Assembly: GCA_023055505.1 (NCBI GenBank) | Contig: JALIRH010000048.1 | Location: forward strand, 1,140,166 to 1,204,165 | Length of the DNA stretch: 64,000 nucleotides | From: Callipepla californica brunnescens | Lineage: Eukaryota; Chordata; Aves; Galliformes; Odontophoridae | Direction: 5' to 3' | Part shown: positions 49,850 to 62,640 of the stretch, piece after piece | How the letters are laid out: the number at the start of each line of letters is the position of its first letter | Position numbering within the stretch: the stretch's first letter is position 1 | Notes under the pieces: model-generated | What the model was told of the DNA's origin: nothing | What the model saw: the letters and a program-made list of their open reading frames with translations, nothing else | Databases searched by the model: none | Position numbers and translations under genes: made by a program

Positions 49850-51738
49850 GAAATTAATTGAAAGAACTAAATATTTGCTACACTAGAAACTAGGGATGAG
49901 TTGGTGCAGAGGTGTCGCACTAACATCTCCAAACTCTACATGAAAACTCCCTGGACACACACACTAAAAAGCAAGCCCCTTTCTTCACCCACTCTGCTAC
50001 CACTTGAAGTGTGAATATGAGACTGATCAAGCTGACTTTATAGTCCTGCCATCTAGAAGGATGTCTGAAGCCAGAGCACAAACACAGGTTTATGGTGTTT
50101 TTAAAAGGCTTAACAAATACCTTTGATTTCAGCCTAGCCAAGCTGAACATGCTGAATTCTCCCTAAACATAGCTCCAATAGCTACTAAAGCAAACATTTA
50201 ATAGAATTCCCTCTGAACTAAATGTTTCAGCATTACAATAGAGGAATACAGCTCAGAGCCACACAAAACAGAAGTGGCCAGGAAATGATGAAAAGAGTTT
50301 AAGCATTGGAGAGAATTTGACTTAAAAAGCCCACAGCAAAGGACTGTTTGTTGAAAATAACTTTGCTAGAGAACAGCACTTAGAGGAGGAGGCAGACAAT
50401 GCGAAAAGGGATTGACAACAGGCCAGGGCTTCAGTAGAGATGCATCAAAAGCAAATAGTGACTTTGCTGTCTAGGCTTCTTGTGCAGATATTATACGTTT
50501 TTCCTACTTTGACACTTCGCAATTCTGAATTACAGTATGTTTTTACTGCTGTTTGCTAAAACAAGCATGGCTGTGCTTTGGCTTTTGGAGTGAAGAGAAA
50601 TACCTTTTCACTTTCTGATGGTCTTATCCTATGATGTGGGATGTGAGCAATGCACAGTCACGCAGGCCTATGCCCAGGCGAGTCATCCATCTGAAAGGCA
50701 TATTGCTATATGAGAAACAAGCATTCTGCTCTGATTGGAATTATATTTTGAGTCATGTGGTGGATGCCTGGGTAACAGTTCCACCCCAGGCCACATGTGC
50801 TTCATCTGTTCAGGGTTTAGAAGGAAAACTCGAGTCAGCAAAGAGAAACGACTGAAAAATATAGCCATGCCTACACTCTAACCAACCTCACCTGTCCACC
50901 CACACAGCTAACTGTATCAGGAAAGGAGGTGAGTAATATTTGCTCCCTCCTGCAAATTTGTTTAACTTATTGCATGATTCATAGAAAGAGAAACATGGAA
51001 TATATTTTAAGGTCAAATGAAAAACAAAACAAAAAAATCTTTCAATAGAGCTTGATATTTGATGTCTTACTGAAAATTTAAGATAGTTTTAATGAACATC
51101 ATGTGAAAAAAAAGTTAAAATTATTTACTTAAAACAAAAAACAACAATACAATAAACCTAAGTAAACCACCATAGCAATTGTGAAACTACTTCGCCATAA
51201 GCACTAAGATATTGCTGTATTTTCTATCAGGTCAGCATCATATCAATACGTCATATTCCCCAGTTTCTATGAAAAAATGCATCAGTTTCTTGCAACATGC
51301 TGTTATATGGAAACAGAAGAATCTGGATATAAGATTAACATAAGTAAAAGTTGTCTCATGTTTTATTTACCTAAGCTATTTTTGTGGGCCTGAGTCCAGG
51401 ACAGGATACCTACCCAGGAGAGGTGCTCGTATAAATATTTGCTTATTGGTAGGCATGTACTGGAGCACTTACCTGAATTAAGATGTTAGGATTGAGATGC
51501 TGTGTTATATTCTTCACTTCCGTGAAGATTGTGAACTTGCCAGAACAAACACTGTATATGTAAACAAAGTTTTTGGAAAGTTCCTACTATTTTGTAGCTT
51601 AGCATTCAGTTTTCATGTCTGGCAGACTAACATCTAATCTCAAGGACTTGAAAAAGGACCTTGTGTAATAATGTAAGAGCATGTAGCCTCCACTAACATG
51701 AGCGCTACAGTCACTGGATGGCTTAGATTGCTTTAAAA
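49850..51738. other. Non-coding DNA
   Basis: No gene seen. A minus-strand CAG|GTAAGT junction with an upstream CCTAAC lies at 51467-51490 (see findings). Small A-rich runs occur at 51015-51040. Confidence 0.55.
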
Positions 51739-51753
51739 ATATATATATATATA
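51739..51753. repeat. (AT)n dinucleotide repeat
   Basis: About seven AT units, a potential microsatellite. Confidence 0.85.
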
Positions 51754-52539
51754 AAGCTTTAACATCTCTAAACTTAGACTTAGAAGCCTAAATTTAGTAA
51801 TTAAAATTAGAAAACTTGCCTCTGTGCTGTAAAAGAACAGGAATCTGACATCATACTCTAAATCACTTCCTATTAAATAATACTGTAAGTTAATGTTGAC
51901 TCTCCTTCGACATTAAATTAGGTGATCAACAAACAGCCTTTTCATCAAAAGTTGCTTTGCATAACTGGAAAATCCAGCTGTTACTAAACAACCTAAAAAT
52001 AAACATACTTTTTACTTTCTATTCCTCTTTTTTTTTTTTTTTTTAGTACTTTAATACTTTCAAGATAATAAAGGGCAAACTACACAGTTAGCCTTATCTT
52101 TTATATGAAAAATTCATTATGTGGTGTATATGAACACAGGTGTTTTATCAAGTAAGTTTGTGGGCATGTTCCAATGCATCCGATGTCTGGCAAGCTGTAA
52201 TGGCCATTTATAGCAAACACTAAATTGAAATTGTGCAGTCCAAGTCCTTGAGGAATGTAAAATTACATAACAGGGAAGTACATTCTTGCATCTCATTCTG
52301 TCTCATGAAATACAGCACATCCTCCTGTTTCACTTGACATCAGAAAGACCTAAATTGATCTGAGTCATAATCTCTTCAGATCAAACATCAGTTTCTGTTT
52401 AATTGCCTAATTACTTCTGTAATTAAAATACATTTTTATTGTCCTCCCAATCAGCTCAAGCCTGTACGAAATTGAGACCATTATAATCCTCAAATAACCC
52501 ATTTTTGGTTTAGCAGTTCTAGTTTGTAAGAATAATTGT
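51754..52539. other. Non-coding DNA with a T17 tract
   Basis: A T-run at 52028-52044 followed by AG is the only notable feature. No gene seen. Confidence 0.55.
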
Positions 52540-52985
52540 GCTGCTCTGCACAGTTCTCATGAGACCTCGAATGCAGCACTGAGTCAAGTTTTCAGCACCA
52601 TGATCTAAGAGCCATCAAGACAAATTTGTGAGACCAGAAGAAGTGCTAGCATGAGAAAAGGATGAAGGAGCTAGTCTTGTTTATTCTGGAGGAGACTACA
52701 GAGTGGAAAGTGGAGCAGAGACATGATGACAGCCTTCAAATATATAAGAAGCAGTTAGGGAGATGATGGTGATCAATGTTTTCCATATGCACATAGAGCA
52801 GCTCAGGGAGAATTTTTGCTTAATTTGCAGGAAAATTTTCTCTAAATACCTATTCATAATAGCTGTGAAGCACTGGAAAGGCTACTTAGAGGGGCTGTAG
52901 TAGATTCTTTACGGCGAATTTTTTATGAGCTTGTCAGACAAACTCTCTGGGTCATGATCTAGATATGCCGATAATGATTTCAAGC
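52540..52985 (+). mobile_element. CR1 LINE, decayed 3' fragment
   Basis: Blocks in consensus order: GCTCTGCACAGTTCTCATGAGACCTC (52542-52567), GGATGAAGGAGCTAGTC, TTATTCTGGAGGAGACTAC (52681), GACAGCCTTCAAATATATAAG (52728), AAGCACTGGAAAGGCTACTTAG (52868), AGAGGGGCTGTAGTAGATTC, and CTCTGGGTCATGATCTAGATATG near the end. This is the last part of ORF2 plus the 3' untranslated region of a CR1. It is clearly older than the copies at 11623 and 61285. Confidence 0.75.
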
Positions 52986-55900
52986 AACAGACAGCTTAAA
53001 CAACAACAAAATATCAGACACATCCTGCACCACGTCATGTGAACTGCAGAGATCACCTCAAATCTAATTGTCATATTCCCAGTTCAAAGAGTAGATGGGC
53101 AAGTGGTTCTAAAGTTTCAAAAAGGAATACTGTGTTACTTAGATCCTACTGTTCCAGTGAGCTTGCTTCTCTTTAGAGGGAGAAAAATCAGCTGGAATGG
53201 GATTAGCAAAGGCCTGGCTGTGCAAACCCATCAGCCAAAGTCATTACACCAGGAAAAAAAAGAGAAAGCTGTTAGGGAGCAACATCTCCTAATGTCTTAG
53301 GAGGGAGATAGCCAGAGAAAAACAAAGCACTAGAACAGGGGGTCCCAAACTCCTGAAGTCATTGGCCTACATACAATTACTATTTCATCACTCATCGTTT
53401 GATATGTGGTATTAAAATTATCATGTGAAGGATTTTAGTCCACCCCAAAAGAACAGAAGGGGTTCATACTTGCATCTTACAGCAGTGTCATGCTCAGGCT
53501 AAAGCCTTGCTTTTAAAGGAATTTTGATTTCACCTACTAATATTGGTGTCATAAAATTCACAAGAGTCCCCTGATAACACAGTCACTTTGAATCTGAAAA
53601 ACAGACTACAACACTCCCAAAACAAGTTAAGGAATGTCAGTTAAATTCTCTGCTGGTACTTCGGTGGAGAACTGAGACCTAGTTGTTGGGGAAAAACTGC
53701 AGTTCCAAAGCATTTACAAGTCCCTGTTAGTGGGTGTCCTCTCAGCATGTAGCTTTGCTGAAGTTCTTCTGAAGAAGAAATAAAACTTCAGTAGTATATC
53801 AGGCTGTGATAGATTTTGCCACAGTGAGGAAGTTTTTCCAGTACCTAAAGGTCAGCTTGTGTCTTTGGACACAAAGAGTGATTCTGTGATAATCGAATTT
53901 TATAATTTTTCATATGGGCTATATCCTCCCCTTTCTTAACCTTTATTTGTTATTTAACATCTCTGTCATAAGTATCGGAATTACTACAACTTGAATCAGA
54001 AGGAAGTAGTTCTGTAAAGCCAACTTTCAGTGAAACTCAAAACATGAAAGTATTTTTTAATGAAATAAACTACCTCTATGTAAACTTCCAGGAACTGTTC
54101 CATAGACCATCAGACACCACCTCACAAGAAATCATGTTTCATCCTTAGATTTACAGCATAAGTACCAGTCACTGAAGGAGAACTGAAATTACTAACAGAA
54201 AAGCCAGTAATACATCAGTTGGCAAAAAATCTCATGAAACATTATAAAAGGTGTCTGAATTTGGCCCCAAAGCTTTTTTATCACTATCTGTGGAACTTGT
54301 TGCCTAATCATACTAATTAAATGTGCAGTGAAAAAAAAAAAACAAACACATTAGTTTTATTTGAATGAGTTCTTCTTGTGACATTAGAGAAATGAAATAC
54401 AAGACCACCTATTTATGTTTCTTTGCTATTGCAATGTCAGTTTGCAACTTGGGGAAATAAGCATAAAAACTGAAGTAGATACCACCCACCATGTGATAAA
54501 AGTAGATGTTCCAGTTCCTGAACACAACTGTAATATGGAAAATAAAGGAACAGCTATTACTTTCAGAGCAACTTTTATGAAACTGTCAAAGCAATTAGCA
54601 AGCATTATTAGTTTCACAACAGCCCTATGAGACAGTTCAGTTACAACATTATTTGAATGGAAAGACTTCTACATTACAGCAACTAGGCCAACATGCAGAT
54701 TTTGTATTGCATAAAGGAACATTTTTACAGGTAACCTACTTTCAGTCGTCTCTTTTCCACTGTTGCCCCTTCCACCCGACCCCTGTCCTTTTTTATTTTA
54801 TTTTATTGAATAAACAATCACGTATAGAAAGTTCATGTAACATGGAGTTATTACAGTTAACACAGAAGCCATACAACTGGTTAGGCATTTGGATCAAAAA
54901 GTATGGACTACGGTACAACAAATTCTGCATGAAGTAGCAGCCCTTCTAACTTCCCTGGAACACAGCAGGTGCTAAATGCCACACTGCTGAGGAATTAGCA
55001 TTTCTCCCTTCATCCTGCCCAGCCTCAGGGGTACTGGGGTAGAGGGGGAAGCTATCTGAGGTTACAGGAGAGAGACACAGTCGGGAAACCCAGAACCAGC
55101 AGAGGATTAATCCAGTTCTGGAATACAAAAAGAACTTGAGTCAGATTCAGAAGACCTGTCTATCTCACCTCGAACACATCAGCATGGGGCATCTCACAGC
55201 TGCTTAAGACCTATTCTACACAGCTACCAAAAAGATCAGTTTTTGAATATCCTGAAAAAGCCATAAAGAAGGCTCCTGGTCATGCATTAGATGAACTTCC
55301 TCAAACCTTGCAAGTCTGAAGCAAAGTTACAGAGGCACACTTTAAGAACTATGTATTTCAAACTTGTCCTCAGAGCCAAACACATCAATTGTGGGGAATA
55401 TATTCAAGTTTTCACAACCACTGAGCTTACTACCACAAAAGCAAAGACTACAAAGGGAGCAATAAATCTTACTTGCTCTCAGCTTGTTTTCAAATGATGT
55501 CATTTTTCTTTGTTTTGATGGAGAGATAAAAATTGTCATTGTTTATACAGTGCATCGTACAGTAAGGTACTACAAGCTGTCTTCACATGTCAGATATTCA
55601 TTCTATAAATACTATACAGGCAAGTTTTCAGCCACAGTAGTTCAAGTACTTAATACACTGATAGTTCCAAGCTATACCCCTTTTGTTACAACGGGCTTTT
55701 CTGAAGAGTTCTGCAAGAACTTGGATTTCCCACTGAAGAACAGGAGCTGAAAGACAAACAGATAAAAGCATCACCTCCAAGATGAGGCCAAAGGTCTGGT
55801 AGGATGTTTCTGGTTTCACTGGCTGTCAGCATCTCTGGTTCTTTAGCGGGGAACAGATACCTGCTGCTTGACCACATTGTTCTTGCTTAACCACAAAGGC

Positions 55901-57020
55901 ACTGTACCTTCTAGATCAGTGCCACTATCAGCACACAGCAAAGTCCTTGCAAATCCATTATTTCCCATGGCAGCTCTCAGAGTCTACAGATTTACAACCC
56001 AGACCCTCCCAGCTGAATTTCATTACCATATTTTCACCTCACCTTAAGCATTAAGCAACAGGCACAGCCACAACACTGCACTGCCTATACATACAGCTCT
56101 AGGAGCACTCTGTTTCAAATTGCTGATTTGGATGGGTGCCATACACTCCCTGGAAGCATCTGCATTTGAATTTAAAGGGGTGGGTGAGTGACAGCAAAAC
56201 TAGTTTCTTCTTCTGACAAAGCTTTGGCAGATCATTGGTTGTCATCAAACCTATTGCATTCTTGCTCCCTGCCAAAAATTCCACCTACATGCCTGATGGC
56301 AATTAATCCTTTGTAGGTGCTAATAGATAAAAGCAGCATGCACATTTTACCAACTTAAAAAGAAAATCCTGATCCATATATGAATTCCATATATAAACTC
56401 ACATGCACACACAATCTCTCCTTCCCCTATCCATATGCCATTATGCACCCACACCCAAATTTCATGCTTAGAAAAAAGCAAGCAGCAGTAAGATGATCAT
56501 CCAACTGCATGCAACTAAGATTTTTTCATGAATCATTATCTGTTTTTCCATAAGTCATCTAGTGCAAAAAATATTGCTTTATGAATGCAGAAGGCAGCCT
56601 ACATTCTGGATAACGAGGCACATTCATCGCATGCTTGAACCTTTCAAAGGTTCAGACATTTCACACACTCCCTCTAACCATGGTTTTCTGCAATATCCAA
56701 AATAATCCATGACACGACAGTATGACATAGCCACACTTTGGGCAAATACACGAACCGTTTCCATAGAAGGCAAAGTAGATAAAACAGGGCCACCATGAGA
56801 CTTCTGAATCAACAAATTGAACATTGTTTTCATGTTTGCATAATCATGAGCTTTCTGTTTTACATCAATTAGAGAAGACAAGGCATTAAAGCAGTACAAA
56901 GAAACATGCTAAATAAAGCTGTTTGAGCCCATATTAACATCTACTATCAGGAAAATTCAGTTTTGTCAAAATCAAACCCTTTTATGGGATTACATTAATT
57001 TCAAGACCAAAAATGTCTTC
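52986..57020. other. Non-coding DNA
   Basis: No gene seen. A short hAT-like sequence (CAGGGGGTCCCAAACTC at 53336) is noted in the findings. The frames at 54653-54937 (94 codons) and 56624-56899 (91 codons, minus) show no domain. Confidence 0.55.
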
Positions 57021-57160
57021 AGTGGAGTTCCACTACACCAACCACCAGAAAGCCATCATGCCTGTGGGGTCATCTTTCCCTTCATACTACTTCTGTATAA
57101 GCAGAAAAGTCAGGCAAAACTCTTCAGTATTCCCAACAAAGATGGACACAGCAATCACAA
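57021..57160. repeat. Unidentified 140-bp repeat unit, copy A
   Basis: This copy aligns to 57765-57905 in direct orientation with about three quarters identity over the first 100 bp and a single one-base gap. The best-conserved block is GAGTTCCACTACACCA (57026-57041), followed by the shared TTCATAC-ACTTCT and CAGGCAAAA segments. Similarity stops abruptly at both edges. The family is unknown to me. The strand of origin cannot be told. Confidence 0.7.
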
Positions 57161-57764
57161 AAATGCATTTTAATTTTTTCATTAATACTACATTCACAAA
57201 CAAAACCAGATGTAAAGTCAAAACACAGTGAGTTGAATGACACAAATGCATTTATCCTAAAAGCAGTAGCGTATGTTTTTCTGCATTGCAGATTGATATT
57301 CTAAGAGGAAGTTATAGCCCTCCATTCAATAAAACTTTTTCAAATACGGGAATTTTCCAACCACTTTCACAGCACTCATGAATTACTCTGGAATAGAAAA
57401 CTCTGTATCTTCTCATAAAATTTCCAGAGCAAGCTTCACAGGCTGTAAAATACTCCAAAAACTCAGCTTTGAATTAGCACATTGTAGAAGATATTTTTCT
57501 TCAGCCTAAGTAGATCACAGTAGGTTTTACTCTTCTCCTCAAGCTGATGTGCAATCAAATAGCAATTGGAAAGAGCAGCCAGCATCTCCAGAGTTTAGGT
57601 AAAGCAGGCCTGAACCAAACAGCACTCTTAATTACCAGCCAAACAGACAGCACGTGTTAATGTTGTCTGCATTTAAGGTGTCTGAACATGGAAGAACCTT
57701 TCCCCTTGGTGCTCCCTCTATTGCATTTGATAGCATCATGCACCACTCTCACACTAGCCTTTTT
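57161..57764. other. Spacer between the two 140-bp repeat copies
   Basis: Unique sequence; nothing recognised. Confidence 0.55.
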
Positions 57765-57905
57765 AATAGAGTTCCACTACACCAGCCACTAGAAAACCAA
57801 CTTATTTGTAAGGACATTTTACCTTTCATACGACTTCTACATTAGTAGAATGGACAGGCAAAAAGCCTTAAGTATTCCTAACACAGATGAGTACATCAAT
57901 CAGAA
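57765..57905. repeat. Unidentified 140-bp repeat unit, copy B
   Basis: Partner of the unit at 57021-57160, offset 744-745 bp. The frame that is open across copy A meets a TAG here (57789-57791) and a one-base shift near 57865, so the similarity is not explained by a coding exon. Confidence 0.7.
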
Positions 57906-60900
57906 GCAGCTGCAGCAGAAAGGGCTCCCCTGCACTGCCTCTGACCCTCCATCACTGCAACACCTGAGCACAACTCTTGCTTTATAATATGTCCTCTATC
58001 ATATCAACATTCATCCCACTAACTAATTTACAAAACACAGGCGCACACAAGTTTAACTGCAGCAGCATCATGTTGATGCTAAACATCTGAATGCTCTGAA
58101 ATATCCTGGCACTAGTACCTCGTACAATTCATGTTTCGCTGGCAAGACTTGGCTACCAGAGAAAGCAATTGGATAATTTCAAGGGCATCACAACTGTGGT
58201 CACAAGACCATTCTTTAAAGGTTTTGTTCTATCACCGATGTTGAAATAAAGTTTATCTGAAGAAAGCATAACTAATTCCCATTGTGGAAAACTCCAAGTG
58301 GTTATGTGTGGATTCCCTTCCAGGACATCTCTAGGAAGGGCTTGACCTAGGTTCTGCCTTCTTGCAGCCTAAAAGTGGTAAAGCATCTGTTTTTGTTTGG
58401 TTCAATCTTCAAACCATAGACTCGAAGAAGGTCTTTTCCCACTGGCACTCTCAGAGTGGGGCAGAAGGTGAACCATGGTGAAAACAAGGATGTGTTATTA
58501 CCCTAGCAGCAGTGGGATGCAGGCTTTGCATCCTGATGGGCAGAACACACCTGTAGGAGGAAGAAAACTGCTTCTTGAAATTACCCTTGGATAATTTTCT
58601 TTTTGCTCAATGGCTATTCAGTGTAAAATATATTAAAAAAAAGGAGCAAAATGCGAACATGTGGAATGAAGATGTTCAGGCCAATTGACAAATACAGCCC
58701 TACTTCCCTGGAAAGTTTTACAAAAATCTTAGAAGCATCTTGGACTTAAATATCCCCTCAGCTTTCATTGTCCCCTCTTCTAGACAGCTTTTGGGAATAT
58801 CACTATTCAGAATACTCTGTTTTATAAGGTTTTGAATATCCCCTGATTTCAACTTCTTAAAATAAGTGTCAAATTATCATGGTCATAGATATAATCCTAG
58901 TGTTTACAGAAAACCTAAATTTTTACTGGCATACCTTACCACTCTGAAGGGAGTTCAGTTATGGCTGCTGTTTCATCTGTACTCTCCATTCAGAATCCCA
59001 CAGTAACATGACTATGTTTTTAAACTGATATTTCTGAGTTGTAAAAGTTTTCTATTTTCTTCTTTGCTGAGGGGTTGGTTAAGTGGAAAGATAAAAATAA
59101 AACAAAGGCAAAGAACATTAATATTTCAGGAAAGTGATTTCTTTCGAAGTATTTTTAATTTTTACATGACTCAAAATAACTTCACATACAGTAACCACTC
59201 AAACCAACTGACTCATCTTCATGTCCACATCCTTTCTTTAAAAACAGAATACTCTCTCTTTTTTATGTTCAAAACGTACCATTTTGCTTGAACAGATGCC
59301 TTATTTGAGCAAAGTGCCACATTTCTGTAATGCTTAAAATGATGTTTCAGTTTAACCAAGATGTGACTAATAATCAGAGCGGAGGAAAAGGTACCATGCC
59401 TGTGTTTTTGTCCAGCACTCGTGATGTCATTGTGAAACTTTCTGATAAGTGGTAATGACACACATCTGAACATTATTTCTGCTTTCTTAGTTATTATCAT
59501 TGGTCAAAGGATCTGACCTTTTTTCCTTTTCTATTTTTTTCCAGCAGTAGCACATCTTTCTCTGAAAGATTTTAAGTGTCTTTGTAACTAAAACAAGAAC
59601 TTTGAAGAGTGTTATTTGCTTTGGCTCAGCTAAAGACTTTGGTTTCTAGCTGCTTGTTTAGTCCTCCTGAAATTGCAAAAATAGATCGGGAATTTCAGGA
59701 TGTTTCACTGTGTTTTTGTCACCTCCCTGTATCCAGTATGAAATTTCACAAGAGCCTTCTTTATTGTAAACCAACATTTCTGTTAATGGAGCTACACCTT
59801 AGCTGTAGACTTCCACTGGTGAACTACTTCAGTGCAAGAACGTTAATACTGGCTACAAGTAAATAAAATCTTTCTCCAAAGTGCCTGTCACCTCCAATTG
59901 TAGTATTTTATTACCTTTGATAGCAGTATATTATTTCATAACAGTAAGCAGGTGAAGTTCTTGAAAAGTTCAGCACACAAAGATATATATATGTATTGTT
60001 GGTTGGATTCTTATCAATTGTTTACTTTTGTCATTAATGGAAGTATCAACAAAAAGTCTTAGATCACCAGATGAGTCACCAGCAGAGAGTCATGTCAGCA
60101 TAGGAAAAAAAGGGTTTCTCCCTGTTTGGAGAAATTACCTAATCATTTTTGCTAAGAAGATTTGAAAAAAGATCTTCCTAGAGGGCAGGAAAGCCCCAGG
60201 ATGATGAAGAAAGGAAAGTACATCTTGTGTCATCGGAGCAGGCAGCCACTGAAGTGTGTTCTGTGAAATGACACAAAGGGGTTTCTCTGTACTAAAACAT
60301 GCTGTCGGTATGAGCGGTGATTAACACTGTCTCACAGACAGGAAGCAAGAATCACTCCGCCCTTTAAAGCACGCAGATTATTTTAAGTGTATTGGGTCCT
60401 CCTTCCTGTTTACCTCCAGAGCAGCAGTAGTCACAGAAGACAGCTACTACCCTTATTATGCTGGATTTTTCCCTTAATTCAAGGAGCAAGAAAATTCCTA
60501 GTTTTTGATGAAGGCTTTTTGTTAGTGTTTTAAATGTCAGTTTTGGGTACACAAAAAAGGAATGATTTCCATGTCTGGTTTACCGTATTTGGACGCTGCT
60601 TTGAAATCTGTGGGATTTAAATTCAACTGAGAAATTGCAAAGAGTGTTGCTCAGGGAGACAGATGTACCAGCCCTGGCTCTACTGAAGTCAGCATGACTC
60701 CTCTGAACAGACCCCATTTCAGGACTTAAAAGTGTAATTCAAGACCTGGGCTTCAATTTTCATTTAGCGCTGGCAAAATGAAATGCTTTCTGATCTTATT
60801 TCATTTTTTACCCTAAAATCAAGGAAAGGATTTATCCTCAAAGAAATCTCCTGATAGTTTGCACAGCAGAGGATTCATTATAGAAATTTTTAGTTCTGAA

Positions 60901-61284
60901 GGGAGGAGGAGGAGGAGGTGTGCCACTTGAAAGTTGAGAAGATGGAGTTAGACAAATTTATATTGGAAATATGAATGAAAATTTACAAAAAAAGGGCAAG
61001 TGAACACCATGGCAACTGATCCTTTACCATTTCCTGTCTTTAGATGTGAATTGGATATCATTCTATCATCATTTTTCCAAATTCCTAAACTGACAGGTGT
61101 CACTCAAAAGCAAGAAACTGCTGTTACTGGTAGTAGTATTCAGCAGTGCAGTAATACATGGGATGCAGTGAATTTATCTATTTATTTATTTATTTAAAGA
61201 ACAAAAGCGACAAATAGTGGAAAATTTAGCTGAGTGTCCCCATGAGACAACGTTACTCCATGGAATGGGAGAGTCAAGGAAAGC
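57906..61284. other. Non-coding DNA with simple repeats
   Basis: (GGA)n at 60901-60919 and (TTTA)n at 61173-61196. The frames at 59219-59500 (93 codons, minus) and 59609-59866 (85 codons) are not protein-like. No gene seen. Confidence 0.55.
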
Positions 61285-61366
61285 CATAGAATCATAGGGG
61301 TTGGAAGGGACCTCAAGAGATCATCGAGTCCAACCCCCCTGCCAAAGCAGGTTCCCTACACCAGGT
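61285..61366 (-). mobile_element. CR1 LINE, short young 3' end
   Basis: CATAGAATCATAGGGGTTGG, then GACCTCAAGAGATCATCGAG and CCAAAGCAGGTTCCCTACAC, are nearly identical to the 3' end of the copy at 11623. Both therefore belong to the same subfamily and orientation. Only the final 80 or so bases were copied, an extreme 5' truncation. Confidence 0.9.
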
Positions 61367-62350
61367 AAACCATAACCATACATCTCAAAAAGTAGTTTCA
61401 AGGATCAAATCTAAAATGTGAACTCTAAGATTCGTTGAGAAAATCTTATCAGCAGGGTATTGAGCAAGTCTTACTCAGTACCACGTCAGAATTAACTTCC
61501 ATTGAGGTGGATGTTAAATTTGCTTAATAAGAAATGACTAAGATGTAGAGTAAGCTCACAGGTCTCTCTCCAGCATCACCCACTACAGTTTATGGCAAAT
61601 TAACTGTACACCATGTAATTCAATTTCCTCTTCTTTCTGTGGGTGACAGGTGACTCCCTGGACTGGAGGCTGAGACTTCATTCCTAGCTAAGGAGTCTGA
61701 CAATAAGGCTTCTGAAGTCTATTAATTGGCTTGCACTTTCTCTAGACCTTAAAAATTTGTCAGGGAATGGACAATGAGATTATGCCAGAACTTCTACCAT
61801 CTCCAGCTGACACTGGTAAAAAACAAATTTTGGTATTTCTAACTTTTGTCTTGACCAGAGGCCACGGTAGAAAAAGGCTAAAAATTTCATCAACCATTAT
61901 TTTAAAAATCTTCAATTTTTTGGTAATAGATGAAGTGCTGTCATGCTGCTAATAGAACACAATTTAATATTCAGAAACAAGGAATGCAAAAGGGTAAATA
62001 TTACAATACTGAAAGGTTTTTTTTCCTTCTTTCATACTTGCGTTGCCAGAAAAAGATCACACCTTGTCTAGGACAAAGACTTTAGCTCCTTTCAAATAAT
62101 AGAAAACTTTTCCAGATCAATTGTACTGGACTCCAAAAGAACACAAACTGTGAATGCTTCCTACCCAGTGAGCATACCCTGGTACTCTCACCAATAGAGA
62201 TGGATCGAATGGAAAAAATGCTATTTGGTAGCTAGGTTCCAATTGCTAACGTAGGGTAAGAACAAACAGTCCTATGGATGGGGAATTTTATTCTGCAATC
62301 TGCTGGAAAAACCTAACTGTCTTAATGAAATAGTGTAGTTCTACCAGGGT
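61367..62350. other. Non-coding DNA, nothing recognised
   Basis: Unique AT-rich sequence. A 61-codon plus frame at 61767-61952 is the only one of note and is unremarkable. Confidence 0.6.
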
Positions 62351-62640
62351 ACGGGGTGCCCAGAGAGCCACATGCGAATGGCAGTGCGCAGCCGCTGTGG
62401 GAAGCCATCACAGAGGAGGGCTGGGGGGACACGCAGCCTTCAGCCCTGGCCTTTTGTAGAAGAAACACTCTCACACGTGTTTGAATACTGCATCGTTTCA
62501 GCAGAGAAGGAAAGGCTTCCAAGCTGCACAATTATGCTATTGTAGTCACACGACACAGGCCAAATTAGACAGAGTAGCACTGTTTTCCTGAATCCGGTTT
62601 TATAAGCTACATTCTAGCAGAGCTCCATTACGCTGCTACG
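62351..62640. promoter_or_regulatory. CpG cluster in a locally GC-rich patch, possible regulatory element
   Basis: Eleven CpGs occur in about 290 bp (for example GTGCGCAGCCGC at 62384-62395 and ATTACGCTGCTACGC at 62628-62642), far above the rest of the window. Its first half is also GC-rich. It is too short for a classical CpG island. It could be an enhancer, a small promoter or an inserted element. A 69-codon minus frame (62322-62531) overlaps it and shows no domain. Confidence 0.3.

Noticed and set aside
52028..52046. T17 followed by AG, a possible splice acceptor or reverse poly(A) tail
   Set aside because: A pure T-run is simple sequence, with no open exon downstream and no retrocopy on the other strand.
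54718..54736. ATTTTTACAG directly followed by GTAACC
   Set aside because: Short pyrimidine tract and mediocre donor; such junctions are expected by chance.
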